Numbered from the stretch's first letter, positions 17,887-27,924 are shown. The stretch: 64,000 nt of DNA from Streptomyces sp. L-9-10 (GCF_004151105.1 NZ_PHRF01000097.1:23246-87245), one strand, 5' to 3'. A program made the numbers and translations. Notes: generated from the letters alone by a model not told the origin.

Positions 17887-18252
17887 TCAGCCCGCCGTGA
17901 CGGTCACCCGGAGCGTGCCGTCAGGTCCTGCCACCAGCACCGGGGTCGCGGGCCCGCCGAGGTCGCGCACGGCCGCGCGGTCCTCGTCCGGCACGGTCTC
18001 CTCGGCCGTGACGACGGCCGCCGCCTCCAGCGAGGTCGCACCGCTGGCCACGGCCATCGCGACAGCCGTACGCAGCGCGCTGAGCTTGAGCGAGTCCAGC
18101 CCCACGGTGCCGGCGACATACGTACGCCCGGTCTCGTCCCGCACCGCCGCGCCCTCCGGTACGCCATTACGCGCGCGGGCGCTGCGGGCGAGCGTGATGA
18201 TCTTGCGGTCCTCGGGGGAGACGCCGGTGCCGGGGTCGGTGCTCTCAGTCAT
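17887..18252 (-). CDS. Degenerate cytidine deaminase-like protein
   Basis: A 121-residue protein with the cytidine-deaminase layout (ARSARARNGVPEGAAVRDETG at the N-terminus, as in Cdd). However, the zinc motifs are absent: no His/Cys-Ala-Glu and no PCxxC, and LSALRTAVAMAVASG stands where the first should be. It should not deaminate. Position next to era fits the usual cdd-era neighbourhood. It may keep a structural or nucleoside-binding role; the name rests on overall similarity and context. Confidence 0.7.
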   Translation of the reverse strand: MTESTDPGTGVSPEDRKIITLARSARARNGVPEGAAVRDETGRTYVAGTVGLDSLKLSALRTAVAMAVASGATSLEAAAVVTAEETVPDEDRAAVRDLGGPATPVLVAGPDGTLRVTVTAG

Positions 18253-18335
18253 ATGCCGAGCATAGGCACCACGCCCACCACGCCCACCAACGGGCCGCAC
18301 CCGGACGGTCTCTCGCCCGCCGGGCCGGACGGGCC

Positions 18336-19094
18336 CTACGCGTCGAAGTCGTACTCGAGCACGTACGACGCGGAGTCGAGAACCATCTCGTTGACCTCGA
18401 CCGGCCGCCGCTCCGCGGTGAACGCCGTACGGCAGATGAGCATGACGGGCGTGCCCGCGGAGAGGCTCAGCCGGTGCGCCTCGTCCTGGGACGGCATGCG
18501 GGAGCGGACCTCTTCCCTGAAGTGCACGGGCCTGAGGCCGAGTTCGTCGAGTCGTGCGTAGATCCCGCCGGGACCGGTGTCCTCCCGCGTGATGGCCGAA
18601 CCCGCGACGAGGGCGGCGGGCAGGAAGCTGGTGGCCAGCAGAACCGGCTTGCCCTCCAGGACGTAGCGCCGCTGCCGTACGCAGACGGCGTCGTCCGGGG
18701 CGATGTCCAGGACGTGTGCGATCCGTTCCCGGGCGGGCTCCTCAGCCACACCGACCTGGTCCACGACGAGCGTCCGGTCCTCGATGTCCGCCGACCAGAC
18801 CGACCGCCCGGCACCCCACCGCTCACCGGCCAGCCGCTGAACACCATGCCGGCGCAGCGGCCGGAACGACCGTACGAACACGCCCGCGCCCTTGCGGGAC
18901 TCGGCGATCCCCTCACTCTGCAGAACGCCCAGCGCCTGCCGCGCGGTCATACGGGCGACGCCGTGGGCGGCCATGAGGTCGTTCTCACCCGGCAGCCGCG
19001 CGCCCGGCCCGTACTCGCCCGCCCGAATCGCCTCCCGTAGCGCGTCGGCGATGCGCTGGTACTTCGGCTGACGGGCGCCGCCGCTTGTGGCCAT
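18336..19094 (-). CDS. GntR-family (HutC/UTRA-type) transcriptional regulator
   Basis: A 252-residue regulator. Winged helix-turn-helix at residues 7-75 (KYQRIADALREAIRAGEYGP then ARMTARQALGVLQSEGI), followed by a UTRA effector domain (about 95-245). The ATG at 19094 has GGGAGGA about 9 bases upstream; in-frame sequence further upstream carries the operators. Three TCTAGA-centred sites lie between it and the divergent Cys-rich gene, so autoregulation plus control of that gene is likely. Similar regulators are known from integrative plasmids (KorSA-like) and sugar metabolism; the ligand here is unknown. Confidence 0.88.
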   Translation of the reverse strand: MATSGGARQPKYQRIADALREAIRAGEYGPGARLPGENDLMAAHGVARMTARQALGVLQSEGIAESRKGAGVFVRSFRPLRRHGVQRLAGERWGAGRSVWSADIEDRTLVVDQVGVAEEPARERIAHVLDIAPDDAVCVRQRRYVLEGKPVLLATSFLPAALVAGSAITREDTGPGGIYARLDELGLRPVHFREEVRSRMPSQDEAHRLSLSAGTPVMLICRTAFTAERRPVEVNEMVLDSASYVLEYDFDA

Positions 19095-19115
19095 ACGTGA
19101 ACGTCCTCCCTCTTC

Positions 19116-19246
19116 TCTAGACACCCTAGGGCACGCGTGTACCAGCGCACTTCGGGCCGCATGCCCGCACCCGCCGATGGCGCGCCCCCCGAACCCGATT
19201 GACATCTCTAGAGATGTTCGCTTCACTCAAGATGTCTAGAGATGTC
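19116..19246. promoter_or_regulatory. GntR operator region with three TCTAGA-centred sites
   Basis: TCTAGA occurs at 19116-19121, 19207-19212 and 19235-19240. The middle one is the perfect 16-bp palindrome ACATCTCTAGAGATGT (19202-19217) and follows a TTGACA -35-like box (19199-19204). The third reads GATGTCTAGAGATGTC. CTAG is rare in GC-rich Streptomyces DNA, so three copies in 125 bp are notable. Confidence 0.7.
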
Positions 19247-19273
19247 GCCGGACCGAAAGGGCGAGGTGCGCCG

Positions 19274-19897
19274 ATGGGGCGTCAAAGTGCAGCTGGGGTA
19301 AGCGGACCGCATCATTCGGATCCTGTGCCGTACATCGCCGAGTGGAGCGCGGAGCGGGCCCCCGGCCCGCGCGTCGTCACGAAGGGCCGGGGCATCGGGT
19401 ACGCGGACGAGCGGCCGTACGACCGTGACACGGACGGCGTGCTGTGGACCCGTGTCCGCTCGCTGCCCGGCAGGGGATGGCCCCAGTTCGGCAAGGTCCA
19501 CGCCCTGCGACAGCGGCGCGCGATGGCGCAACTCCTCTGCCAGATCTGTGCCCGGCCCGCCGACCGCGATGCGGATGGGGTGCTCTGGCTGCTGGGCGAG
19601 GATCCGGCCGACCCGGGCTCCTGGCCGCGTGATCTCATCACGGCCCATCCACCGCTCTGCCGACCGTGCGCCGTGAGGTCCATGCGGGTATGCCCGCATC
19701 TCCGTACCCGGTCTGTAGCCCTTCGTGTCCGTTCCTTCGGCCTGGCCGGGGTGCGGGGAGCGCTCTACGCTCCGGGGAATCCGTCCCCTGTCCCATTGGG
19801 CGCGGTGGGAGTGGCTTTCGACGATCCGCGCATCCGCTGGGTCCGGGCCGGACAGCTCATCATGCGGCTGCGTGAATTCACCGTCACCGGCCTGTGA
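19274..19897 (+). CDS. Cys-rich hypothetical protein divergent from gntR
   Basis: A 207-residue soluble protein that I cannot assign to a function. It begins MGRQSAAGVSGPHHSD and carries PYIAEWSAE, then a probable zinc site made of CQIC and CRPC about 45 residues apart, with an extra Cys (VCPHLRTR). I recall relatives in Streptomyces next to similar GntR or XRE regulators. Its promoter overlaps the TCTAGA operators, so it is probably the regulator's target. ATG 19274 has GAGG 7 bases upstream. Confidence 0.7.
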   Translation: MGRQSAAGVSGPHHSDPVPYIAEWSAERAPGPRVVTKGRGIGYADERPYDRDTDGVLWTRVRSLPGRGWPQFGKVHALRQRRAMAQLLCQICARPADRDADGVLWLLGEDPADPGSWPRDLITAHPPLCRPCAVRSMRVCPHLRTRSVALRVRSFGLAGVRGALYAPGNPSPVPLGAVGVAFDDPRIRWVRAGQLIMRLREFTVTGL

Positions 19898-19927
19898 GCC
19901 GGCCGCAGGCACCCCGCGCCGCCCGGC

Positions 19928-20287
19928 TCAGGGTCTGTCCAGTCTCAGGCGTTCCTGTTTCGGGAGGCCCGCCACCACCAGGTCGTACGAGTCCTCGATC
20001 AGCTCCCGCACCATCCTGGCGGGCAGGGGGCCGACCGTCACCGTGTTCCAGTGGCGCTTGTTGAGGTGCCAGCCCGGGACGATTTCCGGGTGGGTCTCGC
20101 GGAGGCGGATCGCTTCCTCCGGGGCGCACTTGAGGGAGACCTTCAGCGGGCGGTCCTCCAGGGCGCAGATCGCGAAGATCTTCGTGGCGACCCTGAAGAC
20201 CGTGATGTCCGGGCTGCGCGGGAACGGAACGTCCGAGGACGTTCCGTTCAGGGCCAGGCAGCACGCCGTCAGTTCCGCCGGAGTCAC
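19928..20287 (-). CDS. MmcQ/YjbR family protein
   Basis: A 119-residue protein of the MmcQ/YjbR fold, compact alpha/beta and similar to CyaY-like DNA-binding folds. Diagnostic parts are FRVATKIFAICAL, LKCAPEEAIRLRE and PGWHLNKRHWNTVTV. The molecular role is unsettled. The GTG start overlaps the stop of the upstream CorC/HlyC gene (GTGA), so translation is probably coupled. Confidence 0.85.
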   Translation of the reverse strand: MTPAELTACCLALNGTSSDVPFPRSPDITVFRVATKIFAICALEDRPLKVSLKCAPEEAIRLRETHPEIVPGWHLNKRHWNTVTVGPLPARMVRELIEDSYDLVVAGLPKQERLRLDRP

Positions 20288-21573
20288 GGGGCCGGGGCTT
20301 CCTCGCGGACCGGTTCCGCGAGGACGGTGACGATCTTGTTCCGGCGGCCGGCCGGGGATTCGGCCGTCAGCCGGAGCGTGCGGCCGTCCGGCAGGTCGAC
20401 GTCGGCGGTGGCGCCGGCGATCGGGACGCGGCCCAGGGCCTTCGCCAGGAGGCCGCCGACGGTCTCCACGTCCTCGTCGTCGTACTCGTCGAGCCCGAAC
20501 AGCTCCCCGAGGTCACCGATGTCCAGCCGCGCCGTGACACGGTACGAGCCGTCGCCCAGCTCCTCGACCGGCGGCAGTTCGCGGTCGTACTCGTCGGTGA
20601 TCTCGCCGACGATCTCCTCCAGGATGTCCTCGATCGTGACGATGCCGGCCGTGCCGCCGTACTCGTCGATCACCACCGCGACATGGCTGCGCTCCTGCTG
20701 CATCTCACGCAGCAGATCGCCCGCGTTCTTCGTGTCGGGCACGAACGCGGCGGGCCGCATCGCCGTGGAGACCAGGTCGGCTTCGGAGTCCCGGTTGATA
20801 TGCGTCTTCCTGACCAGGTCCTTGAGGTACACGATGCCGACGATGTCGTCCTCGTTCTCCCCCGTCACCGGGATACGGGAGAAGCCGGAGCGCAGCGCCA
20901 GCGTGAGCGCCTGACGGATCGTCTTGTACCGCTCGATGCACACCAGGTCCGTGCGCGGGACCATGACCTCCCGTACGAGCGTGTCGCCCAGCTCGAAGAC
21001 GGAGTGCACCATCCGGCGCTCGTCGTCCTCGATGAGGGACTCCGACTCGGCGAGGTCGACCATCGCCCGCAGCTCGGCCTCGCTGGCGAACGGTCCCTTG
21101 CGGAAGCCCTTGCCGGGGGTGAGCGCGTTGCCCAGCAGGATCAGCAGCTGCGGGACCGGGCCCATGATCCTGGCGAGCGGCAGCAGGACATACGCCGAGG
21201 CCGTCGCCGTGTTCAGCGGATGCTGGCGGCCGATCGTACGGGGCGAGACACCCACCGCGACGTACGAGACGAGCACCATCACGCCGATGGCGACGACCAG
21301 CGCCGCCCAGGTCTCCTCGAACTCCTTCAGGCAGACGTACGTGACGAGTACCCCGGCCGCCATCTCACAGGCGACCCGGACCAGCAGGGCCACGTTCAGA
21401 TAGCGCGTCGGGTCGGAGGCGACCTGGGCCAGCTTGGCCGCGCCCCGCCGCCCCGACCGGACGGCCTCGGCCGCCCGGAAGCTGGAGACCCGGGCGAGGC
21501 CCGCCTCGGCCGAGGCCGCCAGCCAGGCCACGACGACCAGGGCGACCGCTCCGACGATCAGTTGCGCGGTCAT
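20284..21573 (-). CDS. CNNM/CorC-HlyC type membrane protein with CBS domains
   Basis: A 429-residue inner-membrane protein. An N-terminal DUF21 (CNNM) transmembrane domain (about 1-180) is followed by a CBS pair (about 200-320: MVPRTDLVCIERYKTI, VAVVIDEYGGTAGIVTIEDI) and a C-terminal CorC/HlyC transporter-associated domain (about 340-420). Members are linked to magnesium or cobalt efflux; older annotations say hemolysin. Its ATG overlaps the ybeY stop (ATGA), and it overlaps the MmcQ/YjbR start too, a tight three-gene block. Confidence 0.9.
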   Translation of the reverse strand: MTAQLIVGAVALVVVAWLAASAEAGLARVSSFRAAEAVRSGRRGAAKLAQVASDPTRYLNVALLVRVACEMAAGVLVTYVCLKEFEETWAALVVAIGVMVLVSYVAVGVSPRTIGRQHPLNTATASAYVLLPLARIMGPVPQLLILLGNALTPGKGFRKGPFASEAELRAMVDLAESESLIEDDERRMVHSVFELGDTLVREVMVPRTDLVCIERYKTIRQALTLALRSGFSRIPVTGENEDDIVGIVYLKDLVRKTHINRDSEADLVSTAMRPAAFVPDTKNAGDLLREMQQERSHVAVVIDEYGGTAGIVTIEDILEEIVGEITDEYDRELPPVEELGDGSYRVTARLDIGDLGELFGLDEYDDEDVETVGGLLAKALGRVPIAGATADVDLPDGRTLRLTAESPAGRRNKIVTVLAEPVREEAPAP

Positions 21574-22067
21574 GAGACCGTCGGCGCGGGCGACGGACCG
21601 GTGAGCCCCTGCTCGGACCGCCAGCCGTCGACGATGGCCGCCTGGAGGCCGAACATCTCGGCCCGCTCGTCCGGCACTTCGTGGTCGTACCCGAGGAGAT
21701 GCAGCACACCGTGGACGGTGAGCAGCTGGAGCTCCTCGTCCATGGTGTGCCGCGTCGGGGCTTCCTCGCCCTGCTTCTTCGCCACCTCGGGGCAGAGCAC
21801 GATGTCACCGAGGAGGCCCTGCGGGGGCTCCTCGTCGTCCTTGACCGGCGGACGCAGCTCGTCCATCGGGAAGGACATGACATCCGTCGGCCCCGGCAGA
21901 TCCATCCACTGGATGTGCAGCTGTTCCATGGCGGCCTCGTCCACCACGATCACCGACAGTTCGGAGAGCGGGTGGATGCGCATCCTCGTGAGCGCGTAGC
22001 GGGCGACGTCGAGGATCGCCTGCTCGTCGACCTCGGTGCCTGACTCGTTGTTGACGTCGATCGACAT
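21570..22067 (-). CDS. ybeY: rRNA maturation endoribonuclease YbeY
   Basis: Zinc-dependent RNase of 165 residues for 16S rRNA 3'-end processing and ribosome quality control. The H3 zinc motif is intact (LTVHGVLHLLGYDHEVPDE). It lies 14 bp downstream of a PhoH-family ATPase and upstream of the CorC-like gene, the classical phoH-ybeY-corC order. Start at 22067 gives the family N-terminus (MSIDVNNESG). Confidence 0.95.
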   Translation of the reverse strand: MSIDVNNESGTEVDEQAILDVARYALTRMRIHPLSELSVIVVDEAAMEQLHIQWMDLPGPTDVMSFPMDELRPPVKDDEEPPQGLLGDIVLCPEVAKKQGEEAPTRHTMDEELQLLTVHGVLHLLGYDHEVPDERAEMFGLQAAIVDGWRSEQGLTGPSPAPTVS

Positions 22068-22081
22068 GGTGCGCGGTCGCT

Positions 22082-23101
<1,020 letters not shown>

Positions 23102-23329
23102 GGGCCGGCGCTGTGGCCTGCACATACCTCCCGTTGCAGGGTTCTCGCTGCTCGACAACCTCTGGGGTACCAGCGTACGACCCCGCACGGACAAGGCCCT
23201 AGGGCTTTTCCATGTATCGTCGGCAAACCCCACCGGCTGCCGCGGGCGGACTCCACCCGGCGCCGCGGGCGAACTCCACCCCGGTGCCGCCGGCCGGGCG
23301 AGATCCGTCGTCCGCGTGCCTTCCCGTCC

Positions 23330-24442
23330 TCAGGCCGAGCGGCCGAAGCCGATGGTCGGTACGGCCCTGCGCAGCGGCCACGGCCTGCTCGGCGCGGGCA
23401 GCAGCTCCTCCAGGAAGGCGTAGCGCCGCAGCGCCGCCGGGTCCTGGTCCGGGGAGGTCCGTACGTACTGCCACCAGGTCGCCACCTCCGACCAGCCGGG
23501 CGCGGAGAGCGAGCCGCCGAACTCCTGGACCGAGAGCGCGGCGGTCAGCCCCGCGAAGGCCAGCCGGTCCGCGAGCGGCCAGCCGGCGAGCGTGCCCGTG
23601 ACGAATCCGGCCACGAAGACATCGCCCGCGCCCGTCGGGTCGAGGGCCTCCACCGCGATCGCCGGGACCTCGGCGGTCTCGCCGGTGGCGCCGTCCACCG
23701 CGTACGCGCCGTCCCCGCCCAGCGTGACGACGGCCACCGGCACCCGCTCGGCGAGCACCCGCGCGGCGGTCCTGGGGCAGTCGGTGCGGGTGTAGCGCAT
23801 CGCCTCCTCGGCGTTGGGCAGGAACGCCTCGCAGTGCTCCAGATCGGCCAGTCCCTTCAGATCCCAGCGGCCGGTGTCGTCCCAGCCGACATCGGCGAAG
23901 ATCCGCGCCCCGTGGCGGGCGGCGCGGGCGATCCACTCGTCGCGGCGGCCGGGGGTGAGCGCGGCGACGGCGGCGCGGGCGCGCGGCGGGCACTCGGGGA
24001 GGGCCCCCTCGGGCGGCGGGGCCTCGTGGCCGTGCGAGATCATCGTGCGCTCGTCCTCGTACGCCATGGAGACGGTGACCGGCGAGTGCCAGCCGGGGAC
24101 CGTCCGTGACCGGGACAGGTCGATGCCCTCGCCCTGCTCCAGCGCGTCCCAGCAGTACTCGCCGTAGTGGTCGTCGCCGAAGGCCGCCGCGAGCGAGGTG
24201 TGCAGTCCGAGGCGGGCGAGGGCGGTGGCCATGTTGGCGATCCCGCCGGGGCTCGACCCCATCCCCCGTGCCCAGGACTCCGTGCCGCGTACGGGTGCGC
24301 TGTCCAGCCCGGTGAAGATGATGTCGAGGAAGACCGTGCCCGTCAGATACACATCGCAGTCGGGATCGTCCGGGGCGCGCAGGGCGCGCAGCGGGTCGAC
24401 ATGGGCGGAGTGTTCCTGCGGGTCTCCGTTGGATGTGATCAC
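23330..24442 (-). CDS. PfkB-family carbohydrate kinase
   Basis: A 370-residue sugar or nucleoside kinase of the ribokinase/PfkB family. N-terminal glycine-rich segment GMGSSPGGIANMATALARLG and the C-terminal signature DPTGAGDVFVAGF with the catalytic Asp are intact. Substrate not identifiable from sequence. The GTG at 24442 has GGGAG 6 bases upstream and begins the plausible N-terminus (ITSNGDPQE); the same frame stays open far upstream through rnz and HIT, which is a shadow. Downstream is a 228-bp gap before phoH in which I see nothing clear. Confidence 0.87.
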   Translation of the reverse strand: MITSNGDPQEHSAHVDPLRALRAPDDPDCDVYLTGTVFLDIIFTGLDSAPVRGTESWARGMGSSPGGIANMATALARLGLHTSLAAAFGDDHYGEYCWDALEQGEGIDLSRSRTVPGWHSPVTVSMAYEDERTMISHGHEAPPPEGALPECPPRARAAVAALTPGRRDEWIARAARHGARIFADVGWDDTGRWDLKGLADLEHCEAFLPNAEEAMRYTRTDCPRTAARVLAERVPVAVVTLGGDGAYAVDGATGETAEVPAIAVEALDPTGAGDVFVAGFVTGTLAGWPLADRLAFAGLTAALSVQEFGGSLSAPGWSEVATWWQYVRTSPDQDPAALRRYAFLEELLPAPSRPWPLRRAVPTIGFGRSA

Positions 24443-24528
24443 GGCGGGCTCCCGGTCGCGTGCGGATCCGGACAGTCTGCCCGATCCGCCGGGCGCGGGA
24501 AGACGGTCCGGCCGCGCCGGAGCGGATC

Positions 24529-25437
24529 TCAGCGGGAACGCTTGGGCAGCGGTACCCGTACGAGGTCGGCGGCGACCGTCAGTTCGCCTTCGAAGCCCGC
24601 CGCGCGCGCCTGCCGTTCGAACTCGTCCGGGTCGCTGTAGCGCTGCGAGAAGTGCGTGAGCACCAGATGCCCCACGCCCGCGTCCCGGGCCGCCCGCCCG
24701 GCCTGGCCCGCGGTGAGATGGCCGTGGTCGGTGGCCAGTCGCTCGTCCCCGTCGAGGAACGTCGACTCGATGACCAGCAGATCGCACCCCTCGGCCAGCG
24801 CGTGCACGCCGTCGCAGAGCCGGGTGTCCATGACGAAGGCGAACCGCTGTCCCCGGCGCGTCTCGCTGACATCCTCCAGCGTGACGCCGTTCAGCACGCC
24901 CTCGCGCTGGAGGCGGCCGACGTCCGGGCCCGCGATGCCGTGCGCGGCCAGCCGCGCCGGGTCCATGCGGCGCCCGTCGGGCTCGGTGAGGCGGTAGCCG
25001 TACGACTCGACGGGATGGGAGAGCTTCCGCGCCTCCAGGGTGTACGCGGGGGTACGCGCGAGCACGCCGTCGGCGGTGACCGGCGCTTCGGTCAGCTCGA
25101 CGGACTCGCGGTAGGCCGTGGCGTACCGCAGCCGCTCGAAGAAGCGCTGCCCGCTCGCCGGATAGTGCGCGGTGATCTCGTGCGGCACCTGGTCGAGGTT
25201 GATCCGCTGGATGACCCCGGCCAGTCCGAGCGAGTGATCGCCGTGGAAGTGCGTGACACAGATGCGGTTGATGTCGTGCGCGGCGACCCCGGCGCGCAGC
25301 ATCTGGCGCTGGGTGCCCTCGCCCGGGTCGAAGAGCAGGCCCTCGCCGTCCCAGCGCAGCAGATAGCCGTTGTGGTTGCGATGGCGGGTGGGCACCTGGC
25401 TCGCGGTGCCCAGCACGACCAGTTCCCGTACGGACAA
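24529..25437 (-). CDS. rnz: Ribonuclease Z / MBL-fold nuclease
   Basis: A 302-residue metallo-beta-lactamase-fold endonuclease of the tRNase Z family, which cuts tRNA 3' trailers. Motif II HFHGDH is present (ICVTHFHGDHSLGLAGVIQR) plus the later Asp (MDTRLCDG) and His (LVLTHFSQRY). The start is TTG at 25437, six bases after the HIT gene, giving the expected MSVRELVVLGTAS. CCA is not encoded in the two tRNA genes of this window, consistent with a need for this enzyme. Confidence 0.9.
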   Translation of the reverse strand: MSVRELVVLGTASQVPTRHRNHNGYLLRWDGEGLLFDPGEGTQRQMLRAGVAAHDINRICVTHFHGDHSLGLAGVIQRINLDQVPHEITAHYPASGQRFFERLRYATAYRESVELTEAPVTADGVLARTPAYTLEARKLSHPVESYGYRLTEPDGRRMDPARLAAHGIAGPDVGRLQREGVLNGVTLEDVSETRRGQRFAFVMDTRLCDGVHALAEGCDLLVIESTFLDGDERLATDHGHLTAGQAGRAARDAGVGHLVLTHFSQRYSDPDEFERQARAAGFEGELTVAADLVRVPLPKRSR

Positions 25438-25442
25438 GACGC

Positions 25443-25802
25443 CTACCCGGGGGGCCAGTTGAAGCCGCGTCCGCCCAGGACATGGGCGTGCGCGTGGAAG
25501 ACGGTCTGGCCCGCGCCCGCGCCCGTGTTGAAGACGATCCGGTAGCCGCTGCCATCGGTCTTGTCGTCGGCGGCGACCGCGGCGGCCTCGCGCAGCACAT
25601 CGGCGGCGATGGCGGGTTCGGCCGCGGCGAGGGTGCCCGCGTCCGGGTAGTGCGCCCGCGGGATGACCAGGACATGGGTCGGGGCCTGCGGGTTTATGTC
25701 ACGGAAGGCGAGGGTGGTCTCCGTCTCGCGGACGACGGTGGCCGGCACCTCCCCCGCGACGATCTTGCAGAACAGGCAGTCCGCCTGCGGTTCTCCCGCC
25801 AT
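25443..25802 (-). CDS. HIT-family nucleotide hydrolase (HinT-like)
   Basis: A 119-residue HIT protein. The active-site triad HxHxH is present (TVFHAHAHVLGGRGFNWPPG), and the N-terminus carries a CLFCKIVAGEVP zinc-type motif. HinT-like enzymes hydrolyse nucleoside phosphoramidates such as aminoacyl-AMP adducts. Same strand and 5 bp from rnz, so cotranscribed. Start at ATG 25802 (MAGEPQADC). Confidence 0.92.
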   Translation of the reverse strand: MAGEPQADCLFCKIVAGEVPATVVRETETTLAFRDINPQAPTHVLVIPRAHYPDAGTLAAAEPAIAADVLREAAAVAADDKTDGSGYRIVFNTGAGAGQTVFHAHAHVLGGRGFNWPPG

Positions 25803-25955
25803 GGTCCGGGCCTCCTCGGCACCACTGGTGATCAGTTGAGTACGTCGGCATGGTATCCGCTGCGGTAGGGGCGCGTGGCCGCCTGTAGACGTACGGAGGC
25901 AGTCCCGGCGCCGTCCCGGACGATGGCCCGGCGGCCCGCCGGGACCGGCTGCCCG

Positions 25956-26693
25956 TCAGGACCAGCGGCCGGTCCGGCCGAGCAGGAGCGCCGCGGCCGC
26001 CGTCCCCGCGGTGGAGGTGCGCAGCACGCTGCGGCCGAGCCGGTACGGCCGCGCGCCCGCCTCCGCGAAAGCCGTCAACTCCTGTGGGGACACGCCCCCT
26101 TCGGGCCCCACGACCAGCACGATCCGGCCCTCGGCGGGCAGCGGCGCGGTGGCCAGCGGCTCACTGCCCTCCTCGTGCAGTACGGCGGCGAAGTCCGCGT
26201 CCGCGAGCAGCGCCGCGACCTGCCTGGCCGACAGCGCGTCCGTGACCTCGGGGAAGCGGAGCCTGCGCGACTGCTTGCCCGCCTCGCGCGCCGTGGCCCG
26301 CCACTTGGCGAGCGCCTTGGCGCCCCGGTCGCCCTTCCACTGCGTGATGCAGCGCGCCGCCTGCCACGGCACGATCGCGTCGACGCCGGTCTCGGTCATC
26401 GTCTCGACGGCCAGTTCCCCGCGGTCGCCCTTGGGCAGCGCCTGGACGACGGTGATGCGGGGCGTGGGCTCCGGCTCGGTCCGTACCCCGGTGACGGCGA
26501 CGTCCAGCCGGTCCTTGCCCTCGACCGCCGCGACCGTCCCGTACGCGCCGGTGCCCTCGCCGTCCGTCAGCACGATCTCCTCGCCGACGCGCAGCCGCCG
26601 TACGGAGACGGCGTGCCGCCCTTCCGGGCCGTCCAGGGTGACCGTACCGACCCGCAGTCCGCCGCTCTCGGTGACGAACACAGGGGCGGTCAC
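25956..26693 (-). CDS. rsmE: 16S rRNA (uracil-1498-N3)-methyltransferase
   Basis: A 245-residue SPOUT-family methyltransferase that makes m3U1498 in 16S rRNA. Typical segments: RISTTAG-type N-terminal PUA-like part (EGRHAVSVRRLRVGEEIVLTDG), ALPKGDRGELAVETMTETG, and the knot region IVLVVGPEGGVSPQELTAF with LGRSVLRTSTAG. The GTG start overlaps the stop of the upstream nitronate monooxygenase gene (GTGA). The 153-bp gap to HIT holds a GC-rich self-complementary stretch that may be a terminator. Confidence 0.95.
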   Translation of the reverse strand: MTAPVFVTESGGLRVGTVTLDGPEGRHAVSVRRLRVGEEIVLTDGEGTGAYGTVAAVEGKDRLDVAVTGVRTEPEPTPRITVVQALPKGDRGELAVETMTETGVDAIVPWQAARCITQWKGDRGAKALAKWRATAREAGKQSRRLRFPEVTDALSARQVAALLADADFAAVLHEEGSEPLATAPLPAEGRIVLVVGPEGGVSPQELTAFAEAGARPYRLGRSVLRTSTAGTAAAALLLGRTGRWS

Positions 26694-27769
26694 GAGACGT
26701 TGCCCAGACCCGGCATCAACGAGGCGCGGGTCGCTTCGAGTTCACCCTTCAGCACCTCGACCAGCTGTCCTGCGGGCAGCTCGCGGGCCATGCGGTGGCC
26801 CTGTCCCGCCCAGAGCGCCATGCCCTGCGGGTCGCCCACCTTGGCGGCGGCCTTGCGCAGCCCGGAGGTGAGGTGGTGGACCTCGGGATAGGCGGGCGGG
26901 GCGTAGGGGCCGTGCTCGCGCATGAAGCGGTTCACGAGGCCGCGCGCGGGGCGCCCGGAGAACGCCCGGGTCAGCTCGGTCCGTACGAACAGCGGATTGG
27001 TCATGGCCTGCTTGTGCAGCGCGTGCGCGCCGGACTCCGGGCACACCAGGAACGCCGTGCCGAGCTGCGCCGCGTCCGCGCCCGCCGCGAGCACCCCCGC
27101 GATCTGGCCCCCGCGCATCAGCCCGCCGGCGGCGATGACCGGCAGCTGTACGGCCTCCCTGACCTGGGTCACCAGCGAGAGCAGCCCGATGCCCGCGGCG
27201 TCGGTGGCCGGATCGTCGCGGTGCGTGCCCTGGTGGCCGCCGGCCTCGACACCCTGGACGCAGACGGCGTCGGCGCCGGACCACTGCGCGGTCTGGGCCT
27301 CCTCGGGGGTGGTCACCGTGACCACGGTGTACGTCCCGGCCTGGGCGAGGGCGTCGAGTGTCGTCCTGGTCGGGCAGCCGAAGGTGAACGACACGACGGG
27401 TACCGGGTCGTCGAGCAGTATCGCCAGCTTCGCCTCGTAGCCGTCGTCCCGTCCGGCGTCGGGGTCGCCGAGCGGTGTCTCGTACCAGGTCGCCTCACCG
27501 GCGAGCTGGTTGCGGTACACCTCGACGGCCGCGTGGTCGGCGTAGCGGGGCTGCGGCATGAAGAGATTGATGCCGAAGGGCCGGGCGGTCAGCCCACGCA
27601 GCTGTTTGACCTCTTCGTACATGCCGTCCGCCGTTTTGTACCCGGCGGCGAGGAACCCGAGACCGCCGGCCTCGGAGACGGCCGCGGCCAGCTGCGGACA
27701 GGAGGCGCCGCCCGCCATGGGGGCCTGCACGATCGGATACCGGCAGAGATCGGTCAGTGCGGAGGACAT
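26690..27769 (-). CDS. Nitronate monooxygenase (NMO-like FMN enzyme)
   Basis: A 359-residue FMN-dependent TIM-barrel enzyme of the nitronate monooxygenase family, oxidising alkyl nitronates. N-terminal YPIVQAPMAGGAS, VCVQGVEAGGHQG and GGLMRGGQIAGVLAAGADAA are family signatures for FMN and substrate binding. True substrates of such proteins are often unknown. Its stop overlaps the rsmE start, so both form an operon. Confidence 0.9.
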   Translation of the reverse strand: MSSALTDLCRYPIVQAPMAGGASCPQLAAAVSEAGGLGFLAAGYKTADGMYEEVKQLRGLTARPFGINLFMPQPRYADHAAVEVYRNQLAGEATWYETPLGDPDAGRDDGYEAKLAILLDDPVPVVSFTFGCPTRTTLDALAQAGTYTVVTVTTPEEAQTAQWSGADAVCVQGVEAGGHQGTHRDDPATDAAGIGLLSLVTQVREAVQLPVIAAGGLMRGGQIAGVLAAGADAAQLGTAFLVCPESGAHALHKQAMTNPLFVRTELTRAFSGRPARGLVNRFMREHGPYAPPAYPEVHHLTSGLRKAAAKVGDPQGMALWAGQGHRMARELPAGQLVEVLKGELEATRASLMPGLGNVS

Positions 27770-27876
27770 GCAGGCATCGTGCCATGCCTTGTATGACAGC
27801 TACGAATCGGTGCCGCGTCGGGCATGTGACAGAGGAATGCGCGGCGGATCACGGGTGTCACGCCGGGGGACAACGC

Positions 27877-27908
27877 GAATGGCCCGGGGAGCGGTCCCCG
27901 GGCCATTC
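27877..27908 (-). terminator. dnaJ terminator, perfect 14-bp stem
   Basis: GAATGGCCCGGGGA (27877-27890), loop GCGG, exact complement (27895-27908), 17 bp after the dnaJ stop codon. Confidence 0.85.
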
Positions 27909-27924
27909 ACCGAAACCCGTACCG

